A stretch of 64,000 nucleotides of DNA from Theocolax elegans (GCA_026168455.1 CM047425.1:28820548-28884547); one strand, 5' to 3'. Positions 11,517 through 23,503 are shown, counted from the stretch's first letter. The notes: a model not told the origin generated them from the letters alone. Made by a program: numbers and translations.

Positions 11517-12293
11517 CTACCACTTGGCTGCAGAATTCGTCGATCGAGTCGGCAAACCTCGATTTGTAACTGCGGCATAAGTCGGCTTCTGAGCTACTTG
11601 CACTTCCGCAGCCACGTTCGACAAAACGTCCTTTTTCTGACGTTTCGACTTCTCAACTACCTCCTTGGTTGCTGCTTGCTTCGCCTTTTTGCTTGTAGCA
11701 ACCTTCCTCTCGACTTGAGCTTCTGCGGCTTCCTCCACGTCTACATCCGACAGCGCGGCGACCTTTTGCTTTGTCGATCGTCCCTTGTATGCTGCTCCAG
11801 GGATTCTCGACTTCTCAACCGGCGGTGGCGGGGTATACCGGCTGTTCAACTCCTGCTGGCGTTCCCACTTCCGCCCATAATACTCCAGGTCTTTGAAATC
11901 TTCTACAAGCTTGCTTGTCATTGCAGTTCTATACTCTGGCAGAAGATTTTTGTACGCTGTCTCTACTAACACTTTCTCCAACGGTGGTTTCTTAAAGTGT
12001 CCGACGATTATTCGCAGGTTAGAGAGATATCGCGTAATCTTTTCTCCCTTCCCTTGCGTTCGTCGGCGCAACTCGTCCAGCAAATCCTCGTGGTCGAATT
12101 GGTGGCGGAACTGACGCCGAAAATCGCGCCACGATGCTATTTGCGTCTTCTTTGACCGATACCACCGACTAGCGTCCTTGCTGAGTATGCACGGCAATGC
12201 ACCCAGCAATTGTGCATCCGTCAAACCAGCGCTCTTCCTACAATCATTCAACTGACTGAGGAACTCGTCGGGCATCTCTCTCATCACCAGCAA
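11517..12293 (-). pseudogene. Gypsy gag capsid-like domain
   Basis: A 258-codon frame with the retrotransposon-gag core: LLGALPCILSKDASRWYRSK, then ASWRDFRRQFRHQF and a helical region to about residue 140, followed by a Lys/Ala-rich basic linker (KKAKQAATKEVVEKSKRQKK). This is the structural protein that would form the particle. Neighbouring gag pieces are in other frames, so the gene is broken. Confidence 0.8.
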
Positions 12294-12411
12294 ACCTCAG
12301 CCCCAGCTCTTTAGCACTTTCATGCTCCGGAGACTCTCGTCTGGTTTCAGACTAATTGGACTGGACGACTTCTCTTTTCGAGATCGCACGCGCGCGAACC
12401 CTTCATCGGAA

Positions 12412-13474
12412 TCATTGTCCGATTCGCTGGAATAAATCCTCACTCTTTGAGCCACTGCTCACTACACTACCGGCGGAAGCATTCTGCTTGTGACTGTCCT
12501 CATTGCAATCCGGCAAATCGCATTGATTTAGCGCTGATTCCACGTCTTTCAAATCAATCGGTTTGATCGCCGTACTGCATCTCGTAGAGTTGGCCATACT
12601 CAATGGCTGCCTACTCTTCGACTGCTCAGTCTTCTTCGTCGGTTTTGTGCTCTTCCTCCTTTTATGATTCGCTCCCTCCGCACTAGAGTTACCAGACTCA
12701 GTGTCGGATCGGCCTGACGGTATAAACGCATCGGATTCGGCGGGAATAATACTCCTTTTCTTATACGACTTTCTAGGACCACTCGGACTCAATGCGGTTT
12801 CTCGATCACTCCTCCTCTCTACCGGCGGAACCTGATTAGACCTAGCGGGAAATACACCCATTTGTGTCATTAACTTATCCCATTCGGTCGGATGTTGGCG
12901 GATATAATTACACAACTCCGGCGGAATGGTGAGAGGCACTGGCGCATAACTAGTCGATGGCAACGCAATCGACGACGTAATCGGCAAGCCTAACCCAGAC
13001 TGCGTCGTAAACGTATTGGAATACGTGCAGGTAGTCTGCGTGGCGACCGTCGTGTACGTTGGAACTCTTTTGTCGACAGCATTTTCTCTATCAGTTCCGC
13101 TTGGCTATAATTCACTATCAGCCTCACTGTCCGCTAAACTTCCGTCTTCAGAGGTTACCACCTCTCTGTCACCTACTCCTTTATCTGTAGTGGCATCGCT
13201 CTTCTTCCACCTTCGTCTCTGCTTGGCAGCATTATCGACTGCCACCATCACCTTTGCTCGGTAAGCACCTGCGCTTACCGACTCCTTACGTATTTCCGCA
13301 TGGTCTTCGTCTTCGCAACGCAGCGCTTGATCCGGCGGCACACAGCCGTCGTGACGCTAACTCTCGACCGACATGTTCATCCGCCATTTTGGCGATCGTC
13401 CGCTTCATATTACGCCTCTCTCTACCGGCGGTACCCTCGAGTAATATATGCATCTGTTCGACGTGTTCGGCCAT
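12412..13474 (-). pseudogene. Gypsy gag N-terminal region, frameshifted
   Basis: The probable gag start is the ATG at 13474 (MAEHVEQMHILLEG). A stop near 13360 and frame changes split it into a basic/acidic stretch (13105-13341, RRRWKKSDATTDKGVGDREV) and a Ser/Pro-rich piece (12412-12987) with a nuclear-targeting-like basic cluster (KSYKKRS, HKRRKSTKPTKK). The low-complexity composition fits a matrix-like gag N-terminus. The start choice rests on its position after the leader and the long distance to any earlier ATG in frame. Confidence 0.6.
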
Positions 13475-13892
13475 TTTAATTTAGTAATCCGACGGTTAAA
13501 TAAATTTATAAAATTATAATAAACCCAACCCGGATCCTTCAAACGGCTTATTCGACACGGCAAAATTCACAAATTATTACTACCACCACAACAATTATTA
13601 TCTACAAACCTCGTGCCGTGAGGTACTAATTACCAATAAAAAATTAATTGAAAATAATTAAATTATCACCTCGTGCTTACACTCTCAAGCACAATATATC
13701 TATATACTGTATAATTGGCGGTTTACAAACTGGCAACCTGTAACAGAATAAAAGTCTGGCGGGTTTGGCAATTTGTTCAAATACCGGCAGTTAATATTGG
13801 CGGTTCCGGCGTAATTGCTCTACTACCGGCAATTCGTTGTATTTGGAATAACCCCTGAAACATAAATACAATTCTGGCGGAAAAATACAAAT

Positions 13893-14841
13893 GGGCTATT
13901 TCATGTCAAGTGGTACGATGAAAATTTTAAATCGATCTAAAATTTGAGAACTGGCTGGAAATATCTTCCAGAAGATAGAAAAAAAATTTTAGGTGTTAAA
14001 AATAATTTGCCTAAGAGTTATTCCACCATCAAAAATGGAATTTTTTCAATGTTTTAGGAAAATTGCTATTTTCAAAGCCATTTATCTCAAAATCTATTGA
14101 TTTTTTTGAAAAAACATTACAAACAACTTTTGTTCAAAATAATCTTTAGAACTTATCTACCTGGGTTACAATTCTTAATTTTAAAATCTCGAAGAGATAC
14201 AGCACTCGCAAAATATTGAATATCAAGAAAAGGCGAGCACGCCACAATCGATTTTGATCTAACACCGCTCAAAAGATCACATTTTTTGAGAGCTTTCGAA
14301 TGGCGGTGATTAGATTATTGGCCAAGACCGCTGGTGTAAGTTATACCCTATAAACCTCATAAAATCACTAATTTTCATGTATTTTAGGGCATAACTTACA
14401 CCAGCGGTCTTGGCCAATAATCTAACCACCGCCATTTGAAAGCTCTCAAAAAATGTGATCTTTTGAGCGGTGTTAGATCAAAATGGATTTTGGCGTGGTC
14501 GCCTTTTTTTGATATTCAATATTTCCGGGCGTTCTATCTCTTCGAGATTTTAAAATTAAGAATTGTAACCTAGGTAGATAAATTTTAAAGATTATTTTGA
14601 ACAAAAGTTGTTTATAATGTTTTTTCAGAAAAATCAATAGATTTTGAGATAAATGGCTTTGAAAATAGAAATTTTTCTAAAAAATTTAAAAATTTCCATT
14701 TTTCATGGTGGAATAACTCTTAGGCAAATTATTTTTAACACCTAAAATTTTTTTTCTTTCTTCTGGAAGATATTTCCAGTCTGTTCAGAAAATTTGGAGT
14801 GATTTAAAATTTTCATCGTACCACTTGACGTGAAATAGCCC
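13893..14841. mobile_element. Near-perfect 949-bp palindromic element inside the Gypsy leader
   Basis: The two halves are inverted copies across almost the whole length, with a spacer of only about 40 bases near 14345-14385. The ends read GGGCTATTTCATGTCAAGTG and its inverse. AAAT flanks both ends (13889-13892 and 14842-14845), a 4-bp target duplication. There is no coding capacity. Its ends match those of the palindrome at 38143-39137 (GGGNTATTYCACGTGAAGTG-like), although the interiors have diverged. Confidence 0.9.
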
Positions 14842-14845
14842 AAAT

Positions 14846-15129
14846 ATATAATAAATATATATAATAAATATTTATATGAAATAGATATATATGTAAATAC
14901 TATCAATATATAATTATTAATAATATTTAATAATAATCAAATAACTTGTATATTTGGCACGAGGTTTACACAAACAGGAGGGCCCGCCCAATTGGCAATA
15001 GGTATACATAAAGATTTACCATAAATTATCACTAGTCCAAAAAAATTTAACACTTAATTAATGGTGTTGATTTTACACAAAATACCGGGCGGATACTCAA
15101 TCACACACTTTACTCTGCCGTCAATTACT
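14846..15129 (-). other. Gypsy 5' leader with TA-rich run
   Basis: Untranslated leader between PBS and gag (continuing at 13475-13888 beyond the palindrome). It contains recurrent CCGGCGG/CCGGCA words that are also frequent in the element. No reading frame. Confidence 0.5.
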
Positions 15130-15147
15130 GCCCCACGTTGGGCGCCA
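15130..15147 (-). promoter_or_regulatory. Gypsy primer-binding site
   Basis: On the minus strand the sequence is TGGCGCCCAACGTGGGGC, three bases inside the LTR end. TGGCGCCCAAC is the usual start of tRNA-primed PBSs in insect Gypsy-type elements. The primer tRNA was not assigned. Confidence 0.8.
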
Positions 15148-15150
15148 TTT

Positions 15151-15577
15151 TGCGACGCTACTTTTCGTCGGCAGGAAATATAATTAAATTAAATTATAAG
15201 CCGACGGAGGTTCCGTCGTAGCGACGTTAAAAATGGTTATGATATCGCCGATTTGTATTTAGTTGGGCGCCTGGCGATATTTAAAATAAAAAGAATAATT
15301 ACGTTAGAACACTGCTCGGCAACCCGGCAAATCTTCACCTCGACTCCTCGTCACAGAGGGAATCCCGACGGCTGACCACCTCGGAACCGGCGGCTTTTAG
15401 AGTAAAGGAAAAATTACTTAACACTCTCGAATTCAATCTTTCACCACAACTAATATTTATTAAAAATCTAATAAAGAAAAATATTACAACTTCCCGCACC
15501 GACACAAATTCTAATCGCGATTCGCGACCGGCTCAGACACGTGCACACGTCACTCATACTCCTTCCGGCGGTATTTT

Positions 15578-15617
<40 letters not shown>

Positions 15618-16511
15618 TAATTCGGTTGCCCGTCGGGCTAACCGTAAATCTTACTCGCCTAATTAATCTTTCTCAGCTCCAATTCAACTTCCTTCGACCC
15701 TACTCTTCGACTACAACTCTACTCTACTCTACTCTACTCTACAACATGGCTACTTCGCCTCAAAAATACTACCCTACAACACTAAATTACGTCTATCTCC
15801 TCGGACGATCAGGTAGCGAATCGTCGAGACCGGCTTCTTCATCCGGCTCGCGGCGTGGCTTGATTCTCCATATACCTATATATATTCTATTATGCCGCGG
15901 TATACCTTCGCACGCATAAATTAGGTATACTGCGACTCCTACTCTACTCGCGCCCTCCCCTCGCTCCGCGCGCTCTCTCCCATAACCCCACTCACGGTCG
16001 CTCACTCGAGCTCTTCGCGCGCGCAACACTCTCGCTGCTCGAGTGATTCCCCCCTTCACGCGCACCTCGCCTAGTGCCGCACGATCGTCGCCGTCGGTGC
16101 CGCGTTCCCCGGTATACGGGTGTAAGGTGGGGGAGCACCCTGGCTCTCCCGACTAGTCGTACGTAGTTCGAGTGTGTGCACATCCATGCGCCATCTCAGC
16201 CGTCGTCGTCTACTGAGCACGTGTGACGGTTAAAGTTAGGACGCCGCCTAACCTCCCGTCTCGTCGACATCAACGGCGGATTCGCCAGGTATCGTGAGAT
16301 GACCTGGGCTCGGTCCTTGGCTCACGATACCTCTTGGCCGTGGTCTGGGTCGTATTTCGCGTACTACCGTCGGGTATCGGTCGCGTCGTTCGTCGGCTCC
16401 GACTCTAAAAAATACCCATACCGTGGGTATTAGTGCATATTTTAAAAGTGCATCGGTGCACTTCGGTCCGCCAGCGAGGGATTCGCTACCTGCGACGCGA
16501 TCGCGATCTAA
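15151..16511 (-). repeat. Gypsy 5' LTR (about 1.36 kb)
   Basis: The inner end is set by the PBS (LTR end ...GTCGCA on the minus strand). The outer end is inferred from a terminal TGTTAG at 16506-16511. It includes a TA run (15576-15612) and a CTACT pentamer run (15718-15742). About 15300-16440 is homologous along its length to 25030-26160. The open frames inside lie in simple, G+C-rich sequence and are not believed. The outer boundary is less certain than the inner one because no second LTR of this element exists in the window. Confidence 0.65.
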
Positions 16512-18345
16512 CATAAATTAAAAGTATGCATGCACATGACTTATAAATACAAGCCATGTGCATGTACTTGTGCGTTATATATTTTACAACGTCACAACTC
16601 CATAATTCTCCATCCGTATTAAAGTTACTGAATAACCATATTTGTTTTCTATAAAGACAATACATGTGTTTGATTCTTTGGCAACTGTATAATATTTAAT
16701 AATTATATGAACTAATGGGTACAGGATATTTTTATTTCAAGGTTAGGTGAAACAAGTATCACGTAAAACTTTTTTCAGATTTTTATTTCCGTATTTACAG
16801 AAAATTTTTGGATTTTTAAAAGTAGATCCCTGTAATTTAGCTATCACATTTCCTTAAAATAAAAAATATTGGCATAAAACAAAAATTATGTGACTTAAAA
16901 TCGTTCAAGGCACTAACTAAAGTGTATGTATAGATGAATGTACGTAATAACTCGGCCAAATTTTTATCGATTTTACTGAAATTTATGGGTTTATTCTTTT
17001 TATAATATGGAAAGTATATGATCCTATTATTGGCTATATCACTAAAAAAACTATTAAAAATATTTAACATTAAATTTTTGTCAAATCGTATTATGTGGAT
17101 TATTTCGAAAAGTATCGGTAAACACTTATTATAGACGAAATGTTCGTCTCAAAATTACAAAACTTTTACGTATTAGGTTCTTTGTGATTAGAATAGTTTT
17201 CTTTCAAAAATAAACATACAAAAACGAAATGCAATGAGCATAATGAAAAGACGACAAAAGCACGTTTTTTCATAATAGATTCAAATGTATCGGTTATACA
17301 TAAAACATTTTAATTTATAAAATATTCGTTTTAAAATTACAACAAACATTCCTTTATGAGGAAGCTATATATAGTAAAATTTTTTGATTTGTTAAAAACA
17401 TGTTAGAAGTGGTGGGTTGGACAAGTTCCATTTCATTTTTCTGAATCCGTAAAAAAATGAGTTTTCTATCTATAGATTTAATTTTGAAGTAATTTTCGAT
17501 TTTAACCATAAAAAGTTTTTGCAATTGAAACTACTGAAATCAAAATAGCAACGGCAAGTATTTTGTAGGCAAAGCGGAATAATCGACAATTTTTTACCAT
17601 ATCATACATTGCATTTTTTTTTAATTAAACTTTTATATATATTTTTAGAAACTGTTTAATCTAACCTACTCTCTTTTTAGGAATCGAAAACATTTTGAAA
17701 TAACACCTTCCACGAAGGTGTGAGAATACGCAAGTATAATGATAATTGTTAACTGATAAAATAAATATCTTCATTTCTTGCTTCTATCTTTTTTTCTACT
17801 TAGAAAAACTTTAAATTTTCAATAACTTAATATTTGGCATTAAAAAGTAGATAAATTGTTATTAAGAAGTTGTTTGAATAGAAATCACTGAAATGAAGCG
17901 GAAAAATCGACAAGTATGTTGTACCACATCGTAAATCTAATATTTTACTTTAATTATTAAGAATAAAATCAGTTATCGCAAAAAGTTACTGCAATTGAAA
18001 ATACTGAAATCAAAATAAAATTGTCAAGTATTTTGCGCTACATAATAATAAATAAATGTTTTAAATTTTATTTACCAATCTATATTTGTGTAACATAGCA
18101 GTCTTAAGGTTATACAATCGAATAAATTTCAATGTATGTAATTAAAATAAATAAAATAATATAACTTCATATGTTGAAGTTTAGTAAAATTTATATCATA
18201 AGTGTGTAGTATTTATTTGCAATCTGTTTAATTATGTGTGCTAACGGTTTTTGAATCTAGAGTTAAAAATTCATAATATAACTTATGTGCAACTAAAACT
18301 TATTTCATAAAGATTTCTAAGTGATTAAATTAAATTAGTCCAGGT
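16512..18345. mobile_element. Probable terminal region of an old DNA transposon, with CAAGTATT repeats
   Basis: A+T-rich, non-coding. From about 17530 it holds spaced copies of a motif like GAAACTACTGAAATCAAAAT followed by CAAGTATTTTG (about 17528, 17884, 17998), and a hairpin ACACCTTCCACGAAGGTGT at about 17703. The same motif and hairpin recur at 44.0-45.7 kb. Because the region lies just past the 3' end of the decayed ORF at 18350-19110, I infer it is the subterminal region of that transposon. Confidence 0.4.
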
Positions 18346-18349
18346 GCGA

Positions 18350-19110
18350 CTGCAGGAAATGTAATTTCAAGTTCATCAAGTAATCTAACTGCTCGTAACT
18401 TTCTAACATTTTCTCAACAATGTTTTGGTAATCCTCACTTTTATGATTACCCAAAAAGTTTTGAGCAACTTTTTTTGAAACTTAGCCATGCTTCTTTTTC
18501 ATCGTTGGTCATTTTTGTAATAAACGTTTTATCGTTAAATATGGTGCGAATTTGAGGACCGTCAAAAATGCCTTTTTTTAGTTTGGCATTACTTATTTCC
18601 GGAAATTTTTCTCCTAAGTACTCAAAGCAGTCACCATCTTTGTCCAATGCTTTAACAAATTGTTTCATGAGACCTAATTTAATGTGAAGTGGTGGAAGCA
18701 GAATAACTGATGAATCAATTAAAGGTATGCGAATGATGTTCTTCGATCCGGGCGTAATTCGATCACGTAATGACTATATCTAGCTCTACTATCCCATAGA
18801 CATAAGAAACATGGAAATTTCGTAAAACCTGACTGCTGTCTAAGAAGGATGGTTATAATCTTAAGATCACCACAAATTTTCCACTTATGTTCTGTGTATT
18901 TAATTTTGTTTAAGACTATTTGTAAGTTCTCATATGTTTCTTTTAGCTTAGTTGAATGAGCAATTGGAATGGGCGGAAACGTATTGCTATTATGAAGAAG
19001 AATAGCTCTTAAGCTACGTTTGGAAGAGTCAATAAACAGTCTCCACTCTTCAGCTTTATAACAGTCAGGCTTTAATTCATTTACTAGCCAAATTGCTCGC
19101 TTTTCTAACA
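18350..19110 (-). pseudogene. C-terminal part of a widespread unnamed transposon ORF
   Basis: Minus-strand translation, with a few breaks, reads EEWRLFIDSSKRSLRAILLH, then NTFPPIPIAHSTKLKETYEN, FTKFPCFLCLWDSRARYSHY, LLPPLHIKLGLMKQFVKALD and FPEISNAKLKKGIFDGPQIR. I recognise this as a protein found in many copies in arthropod and cnidarian genomes, usually annotated as uncharacterized. A frame change near 18740 and a missing segment mark decay. The N-terminal part of the same protein family is at 23840-24545 on the same strand. Confidence 0.75.
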
Positions 19111-19850
19111 GTTAAATATTATTGTTAACATAATATTTCTTTACCATCAATTAACAATATAATGTAATATTCAAAAAATTATTTTTTAAAAACTATTTAG
19201 TAAAATAATTTATAGTACTAGTAATTAAATAAATATTACAATTATATAATTAGTTGGGATAAATCCGTAATAATTAATAAAAGAATCATCATTTTTACTA
19301 TTTATATCAATAACAATTTTTGTTATTCTCAATAATTAATTCTAATCTTATTATTTACATTAGAGGCATTTCATGTGAAATCAGCAGATGAAAATTTTAA
19401 AATTATTGATATTCTGCTAAACAACTTCTCTTTGAACCTAGAACAGGTAAAAAAATTTTTAGATGCTTTACTTAGATAGGAAAAAAGGATAGGAAAATTT
19501 CAATTATAACCATTAATTGAATATTACTGCACTTTTACTGACCTTAAATCACTAAAAAGTCATATATATTGATTTTTGATATTGTTCGACACAATTAATA
19601 ATACTGAAAAAAATCACAGATACATCTAATTACATGTACTTTGTGTGTACCAAACCGCTTAGTGACATAATTAATAGGATAAAAGATATACACTTTTTTC
19701 TGTAAAACTAACTGCAAAAATAAAAAAGTTCAACATGAGTGTCAATTGCCGATGAACATGAACTATTTTAATTCAAGATAATTAATAATTTTAAAAATAT
19801 TGGTAGATTCTTTTCATTTGCAACAAAAAATATCTCTATAAATTTTCGGG
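19111..19850. other. A+T-rich non-coding stretch
   Basis: No coding signal. It probably represents the decayed middle of the transposon whose ends flank the R1 LINE insertion. Confidence 0.3.
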
Positions 19851-19854
19851 ACCT

Positions 19855-19946
19855 CGCTCACACTCTCGCACTCTATCACATTCTCTCTCTCTCTCTCCCT
19901 CACTCTCCCTCTCTCTAATAATAATAATAATAATAATAATAAATAG
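19855..19946. repeat. CT-rich and AAT microsatellite flanking the LINE 5' side
   Basis: CTCTCTCTCCCTCACTC-like sequence followed by about nine AAT/AATA units. A matching CTCCCTCA-rich sequence resumes at 22783, on the other side of the LINE. Confidence 0.8.
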
Positions 19947-20084
19947 TATAATAATCCGCGCGGGGTGTCCTGTCCCCGTATGCGGCGCGTCCCCCGGGTG
20001 GCGGATGGGGGAATGCTCGTCACGCTTGCGTGAAGGGTAGAGGTGAAACAAAATAGCCTCCGTGGACCAAACAGTTGAAGAAGG

Positions 20085-21218
20085 ATGATGAGCAAGCGAA
20101 TGGAATACCTATTACCCCAAGCGGGCAGCTCCAAACTAGGAGTCAATCCCGCCGTCGGTTCCGATCGGGTGAAAGCCCCGGTGGCCGGCGCTGGCCTCAC
20201 GGATTTTGGGGGAGGCCACCAAGCGCTTCGTTCTACGAACACGTCAGAGGTGGGGCCCTCGAAAGAAAACCCCCAACAGCAGCCGTCGTTACAGATGTTG
20301 AGTGTTGCATCCGCAAACAGGTTAAGAAGCGGCAGCGTTACCAGCCTTGGTAGTGCCATCAGTGGCATCTCTGCCTATAGTAAGGAATCTCAAGAGGAGA
20401 TCGAAATATTCCGCAAGGAATACGAGAAGGTAGAGAAGGCGCAGGAGGACATCGACTCAACTTACGACCATCTAAAGAACGAACTCCAGGCTATGTTGGC
20501 CGCTTGTGCAAAGCAGCCTAACATCTCCATGGTCGTCAAGACAGGGCTGAAGACCGTAGACACTCTTGTACAAGAGTTCTACGGGAAAACCAAAAAGATG
20601 TTTTCGGCAGTCGACGATTACAAGTGCCAAGTCGAGGATTATCGAGTTGGTCACGAGAATCGTCGGCGGCCTAAGAGAAGAGGCATTATAGCTAAAGCCG
20701 TCTTTACGGCTACAGCTAGAATGCAGGCTCAAAAGAGAAGTAGAGAGGGCCCCCAAAGCCCCCCTGAGGTCTCTAAGAGCCGCAAGAAGAAGAAGCCTCG
20801 GAAGGAGGTACCACCACGTGGCACGGACAAGGAGCAATCCAAGTCCGCGTCAGTGGCGGGGAAAAAGCCGACAGTCAAGTCGGGACAGGCGCCTCTTGAT
20901 AGGAGAAAGCGCCAGATGGCGCCGGTATCCACCCTGGTGGTAACTGTCGCGAGGGACCGTACGTTCGCTGAAGTCTTGGGGAAGCTCCGAAAGGAAGTCA
21001 ACCCGGACGACAGCGGCGCCCAGGTTCTGAGCGTACGGCCAACAGGGCGGGGAGATGTCCTGCTCCGGCTGGGCAAGAAGACGGACGCAACAGCATTCGC
21101 TGAGAAAGTCCGAACGGCTACTAAAGGGATGGGAGAAGTTAGGATCCGAGATCGAAGGGTGGACCCTGGGTGGACCCAGTGGCCGGTTGGAGAAGGTCGT
21201 ATCTCAGCGGCCGGTTAA
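20085..21218 (+). pseudogene. R1-clade LINE ORF1, truncated before the zinc knuckles
   Basis: A 377-codon frame. Residues about 95-150 are charged and predicted helical, probably coiled coil (SQEEIEIFRKEYEKVEKAQE). A basic nuclear-localisation-like stretch follows (KSRKKKKPRKEVPPRG), then the conserved block LVVTVARDRTFAEVLGKL and GDVLLRLGKKTD. Homology to the minus-strand copy at 4.9-5.85 kb stops near 21125, before the CCHC knuckles present in that copy. The last codons read into a 27-bp repeat and are not native. The start is at the first of two adjacent ATGs, shortly after the structured leader. Confidence 0.8.
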
Positions 21219-21269
21219 AGAAGGTCGTATTTCGCGGGCTAAATTTTTTTTCTTAAATTTAAGTTGTAG

Positions 21270-21906
21270 TTCTCTTGAATTTCTAGTTTTTTCGGGGCCA
21301 TTATTTTAAATTACAGAGAGTCAAAATTGACATGTTAGCACTTTTTGCATTCTATGCCCATTTTCATGTATTTGTAGCTCCCAGGGGATGCATTTTTCAC
21401 TAAAAACATAAATATGACTTTTTTTGTAAAATTTTCTGAATTTTTCATAAAAAATACTTTTAAAATCATAAATGTATGCTGTCACACTCTTGTAAGCCGT
21501 TTAAACCTTAAATACTGAAAACCAGCAATTCTGCTCCAGACTTTGGAAACCTAATGCTGTCTAAAAGATGTCTTCTTATAGTCAGAAACTGCCTATAAAT
21601 TTCCAGAGTGGGTCTAAATCATTAAGATCACTTATGGTCAAAATATCTGGGAAAATTGCCCGAAATATTGATAGAAATGTATATTTGTTGCCTTATAACG
21701 ATAAATTTTACAAAAAAAGTCATATTTATGTTTTTAATGAAAAATGCATCTCCTGGGAGCTACAAATTCATGAAAATAGGCATAGAACGCAAAAAGTGCT
21801 AACATGTCAATTTTGACTCTCTGTAATTTAAAATAATGGCCCCGAAAAAACTAGAAATTCAAGAGAACTTCTGAATATCTCTAAAATGTATTCCCACAGT
21901 TATACC

Positions 21907-21907
<1 letters not shown>
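21270..21907. mobile_element. Rearranged relative of the 3.4-kb fold-back element
   Basis: 21295-21710 is clearly similar to the left arm of the element at 3411 (CTCCCAGGGGATGCATTTTT, then TATAGTCAGAAACTGCCTA). 21711-21880 is an inverted copy of the outer part of that arm. The loop and most of the second arm are missing. It ends near CACAGTTATACCC before a TA run. Confidence 0.75.

Positions 21908-21966
<59 letters not shown>
21905..21966. repeat. TA dinucleotide microsatellite
   Basis: About 28 TA/AT units in an almost pure run. Confidence 0.9.
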
Positions 21967-21970
<4 letters not shown>

Positions 21971-22200
21971 AATATATGTGTGTTCGTACAGTATTTATAA
22001 TTTTTTCGCATGTTAAATCTAATGCCACAAGATTTTTGTCAATGTTGCCAACTTAAATTTAAGAAAAAAAATTTAGCCCGCGAAATACGACCTTCTTTAA
22101 CCGGCCCCTGAGATACGACCTTCTCCAACCGACCACTGAGATACGACCTTTTCTAGCCGGACGCTGAGGTACGACCTTTTCTAACCGGCCGCTGAGATAC

Positions 22201-22782
22201 ATGACCTCCATGTACAGCACTTTGACCTCGCGCATTTCCGTTCATTTCAGTCTCATCTTCACGACTTTTTATCTGACGCCAATCGTAGTGCCTGGGCTCG
22301 ACGCGTTATCGAGAAGGGTATCGTGATGCCGCCGGTTCCGTCGTTGTAGGCCCCGTTCGTTGGCCCCGATTATAAGGTTCGCAGGGGTTGCTGAATTTGC
22401 CGATTTTGGCAGGACTGGTGAATAGTGAATTGTCGAAATTGTCGAAATTGTCGAAATTGTAGAATCTGATGTACTGCATTAGTTGCTTCTAAGTATAGGT
22501 ATAGGCGTTAAACGTTTTTCTTTTTTTTTTTTTTTTCTTAATGATGATATTTTGCTCGCGCGTGTAGTGAATTTATGCTTCTCGTCCGTGCCTTGATGAC
22601 TGTGCTATATATTTTGTACATTTTAGTTTTAAGTATTCACTCGAAACGCAGTTATCTAATTTTTGGCGCAGTGTTAAGTGTTAAGTCTATGATATGTATT
22701 TTTGTTGTACTTGCGAATTAGTGCTACTTTGGGGGTTCACCCCCGTAGCCCAATAAAGTATTATCAATCAATCAATCAATCT
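22201..22782 (+). other. R1-like LINE 3' untranslated region and tail
   Basis: Contains a triple 11-base repeat (GAAATTGTCGA units, 22429-22462), a T-run at about 22519, the strong small hairpin GGGGGTTCACCCCC, then CCCAATAAAG and four ATCA units. Likely the RNA region recognised by the element's reverse transcriptase. Confidence 0.6.
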
Positions 22783-23459
22783 CTCCCTCACACTCCCTCA
22801 TTCTTACTCCCTCTCTCCCTCTCACAGTCCCTCATTCTTACTCACTCTCACTCTCGCACTCCCTCACTCTCCCTCATTCTTACTCGCTCTCACTCTCGCA
22901 CTCTATCACTTTTTCCCTCATTCTCTCTGTCGCTCTCTACCTCTCATTCTCTGTCTCTATGTCTTATTCTCTCTAACTCTCTGTAACCCCTATTTACTCA
23001 CTCTCTCTTTATATTTTATATTTTATTTTATATTTTATATTTTATTTTATATTTTATATTTTATTTTATATTTTATATTTTATTTTATATTTTATTTTAT
23101 ATTTTATTTTATATTTTATACTTTATTTTATATTTTATATTTTATTTTATATTTTATATTGTTATTGTTATGATTACTTTACTTGTTTCATTCTTTTATT
23201 GTTATTATATTTTTATTCTATTTTTTTGTTATTATTGTTACTTAATTATTCAATTATCTATTTATATGTTTATCCGTGTATGTGTGATCTTATGTGACTT
23301 TGTTATCTATTCTCTAGCGTGATGAGTGTTTTGTTTTGATTACTTTTGTATTTACGCTGTATTTTATTTTATTTTAGTTTATTTTTTACTGCGCAGATTA
23401 TATTCATAATATGTATACGGGGATCTTTCCCCGAAATACCAGATAAAGATTCTATCTAT

Positions 23460-23503
<44 letters not shown>

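Larger units (their letters stand above)
5863..16511 (-). mobile_element. Gypsy-type LTR retrotransposon, minus strand, 3' LTR missing
   Basis: Reading right to left: LTR (15151-16511), PBS, leader, gag, protease, RT, RNase H, integrase with C-terminal GPF-type module, then an extra ORF. The order RT-RNase H-integrase is that of Gypsy/Ty3 elements. It is dead: gag is in several frames, pol has in-frame stops and a frameshift, part of protease-RT is duplicated, and a 949-bp palindrome sits in the leader. No second LTR is found before the R1 LINE fragment at 5850, so the 3' end was lost by truncation or rearrangement. Confidence 0.85.
21185..22200. repeat. Nested inverted repeat with 27-bp tandem units
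   Basis: Outer arms: two units of GGCCGGTTRRAGAAGGTCGT on the left (21185-21240) face four inverted units on the right (22073-22195), each about 27-28 bases. Next inward is an inverted pair AAATTTTTTTTCTTAAATTT (21241-21266 and 22048-22074). Inside that is the fold-back relative (21270-21907) and a TA run. The layers suggest successive insertions into, or expansion of, a palindrome. Confidence 0.75.
19947..22782 (+). mobile_element. R1-clade LINE copy with internal deletion, inserted in CT-repeat DNA
   Basis: The 5' untranslated region is very G+C-rich (about 19955-20060); ORF1 is at 20085; most of ORF2 is absent; the 3' region runs 22200-22760 and ends CCCAATAAAGTATTATCAAT plus ATCA repeats instead of poly(A). 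Such a tail and insertion in a simple repeat are typical of R1-clade LINEs. The place of ORF2 is taken by an inverted-repeat structure (21185-22200). Confidence 0.75.

Noticed and set aside
15793..16514. Several minus-strand ORFs (Arg-rich)
   Set aside because: They lie inside the Gypsy LTR, overlap each other, and have no recognisable domain.
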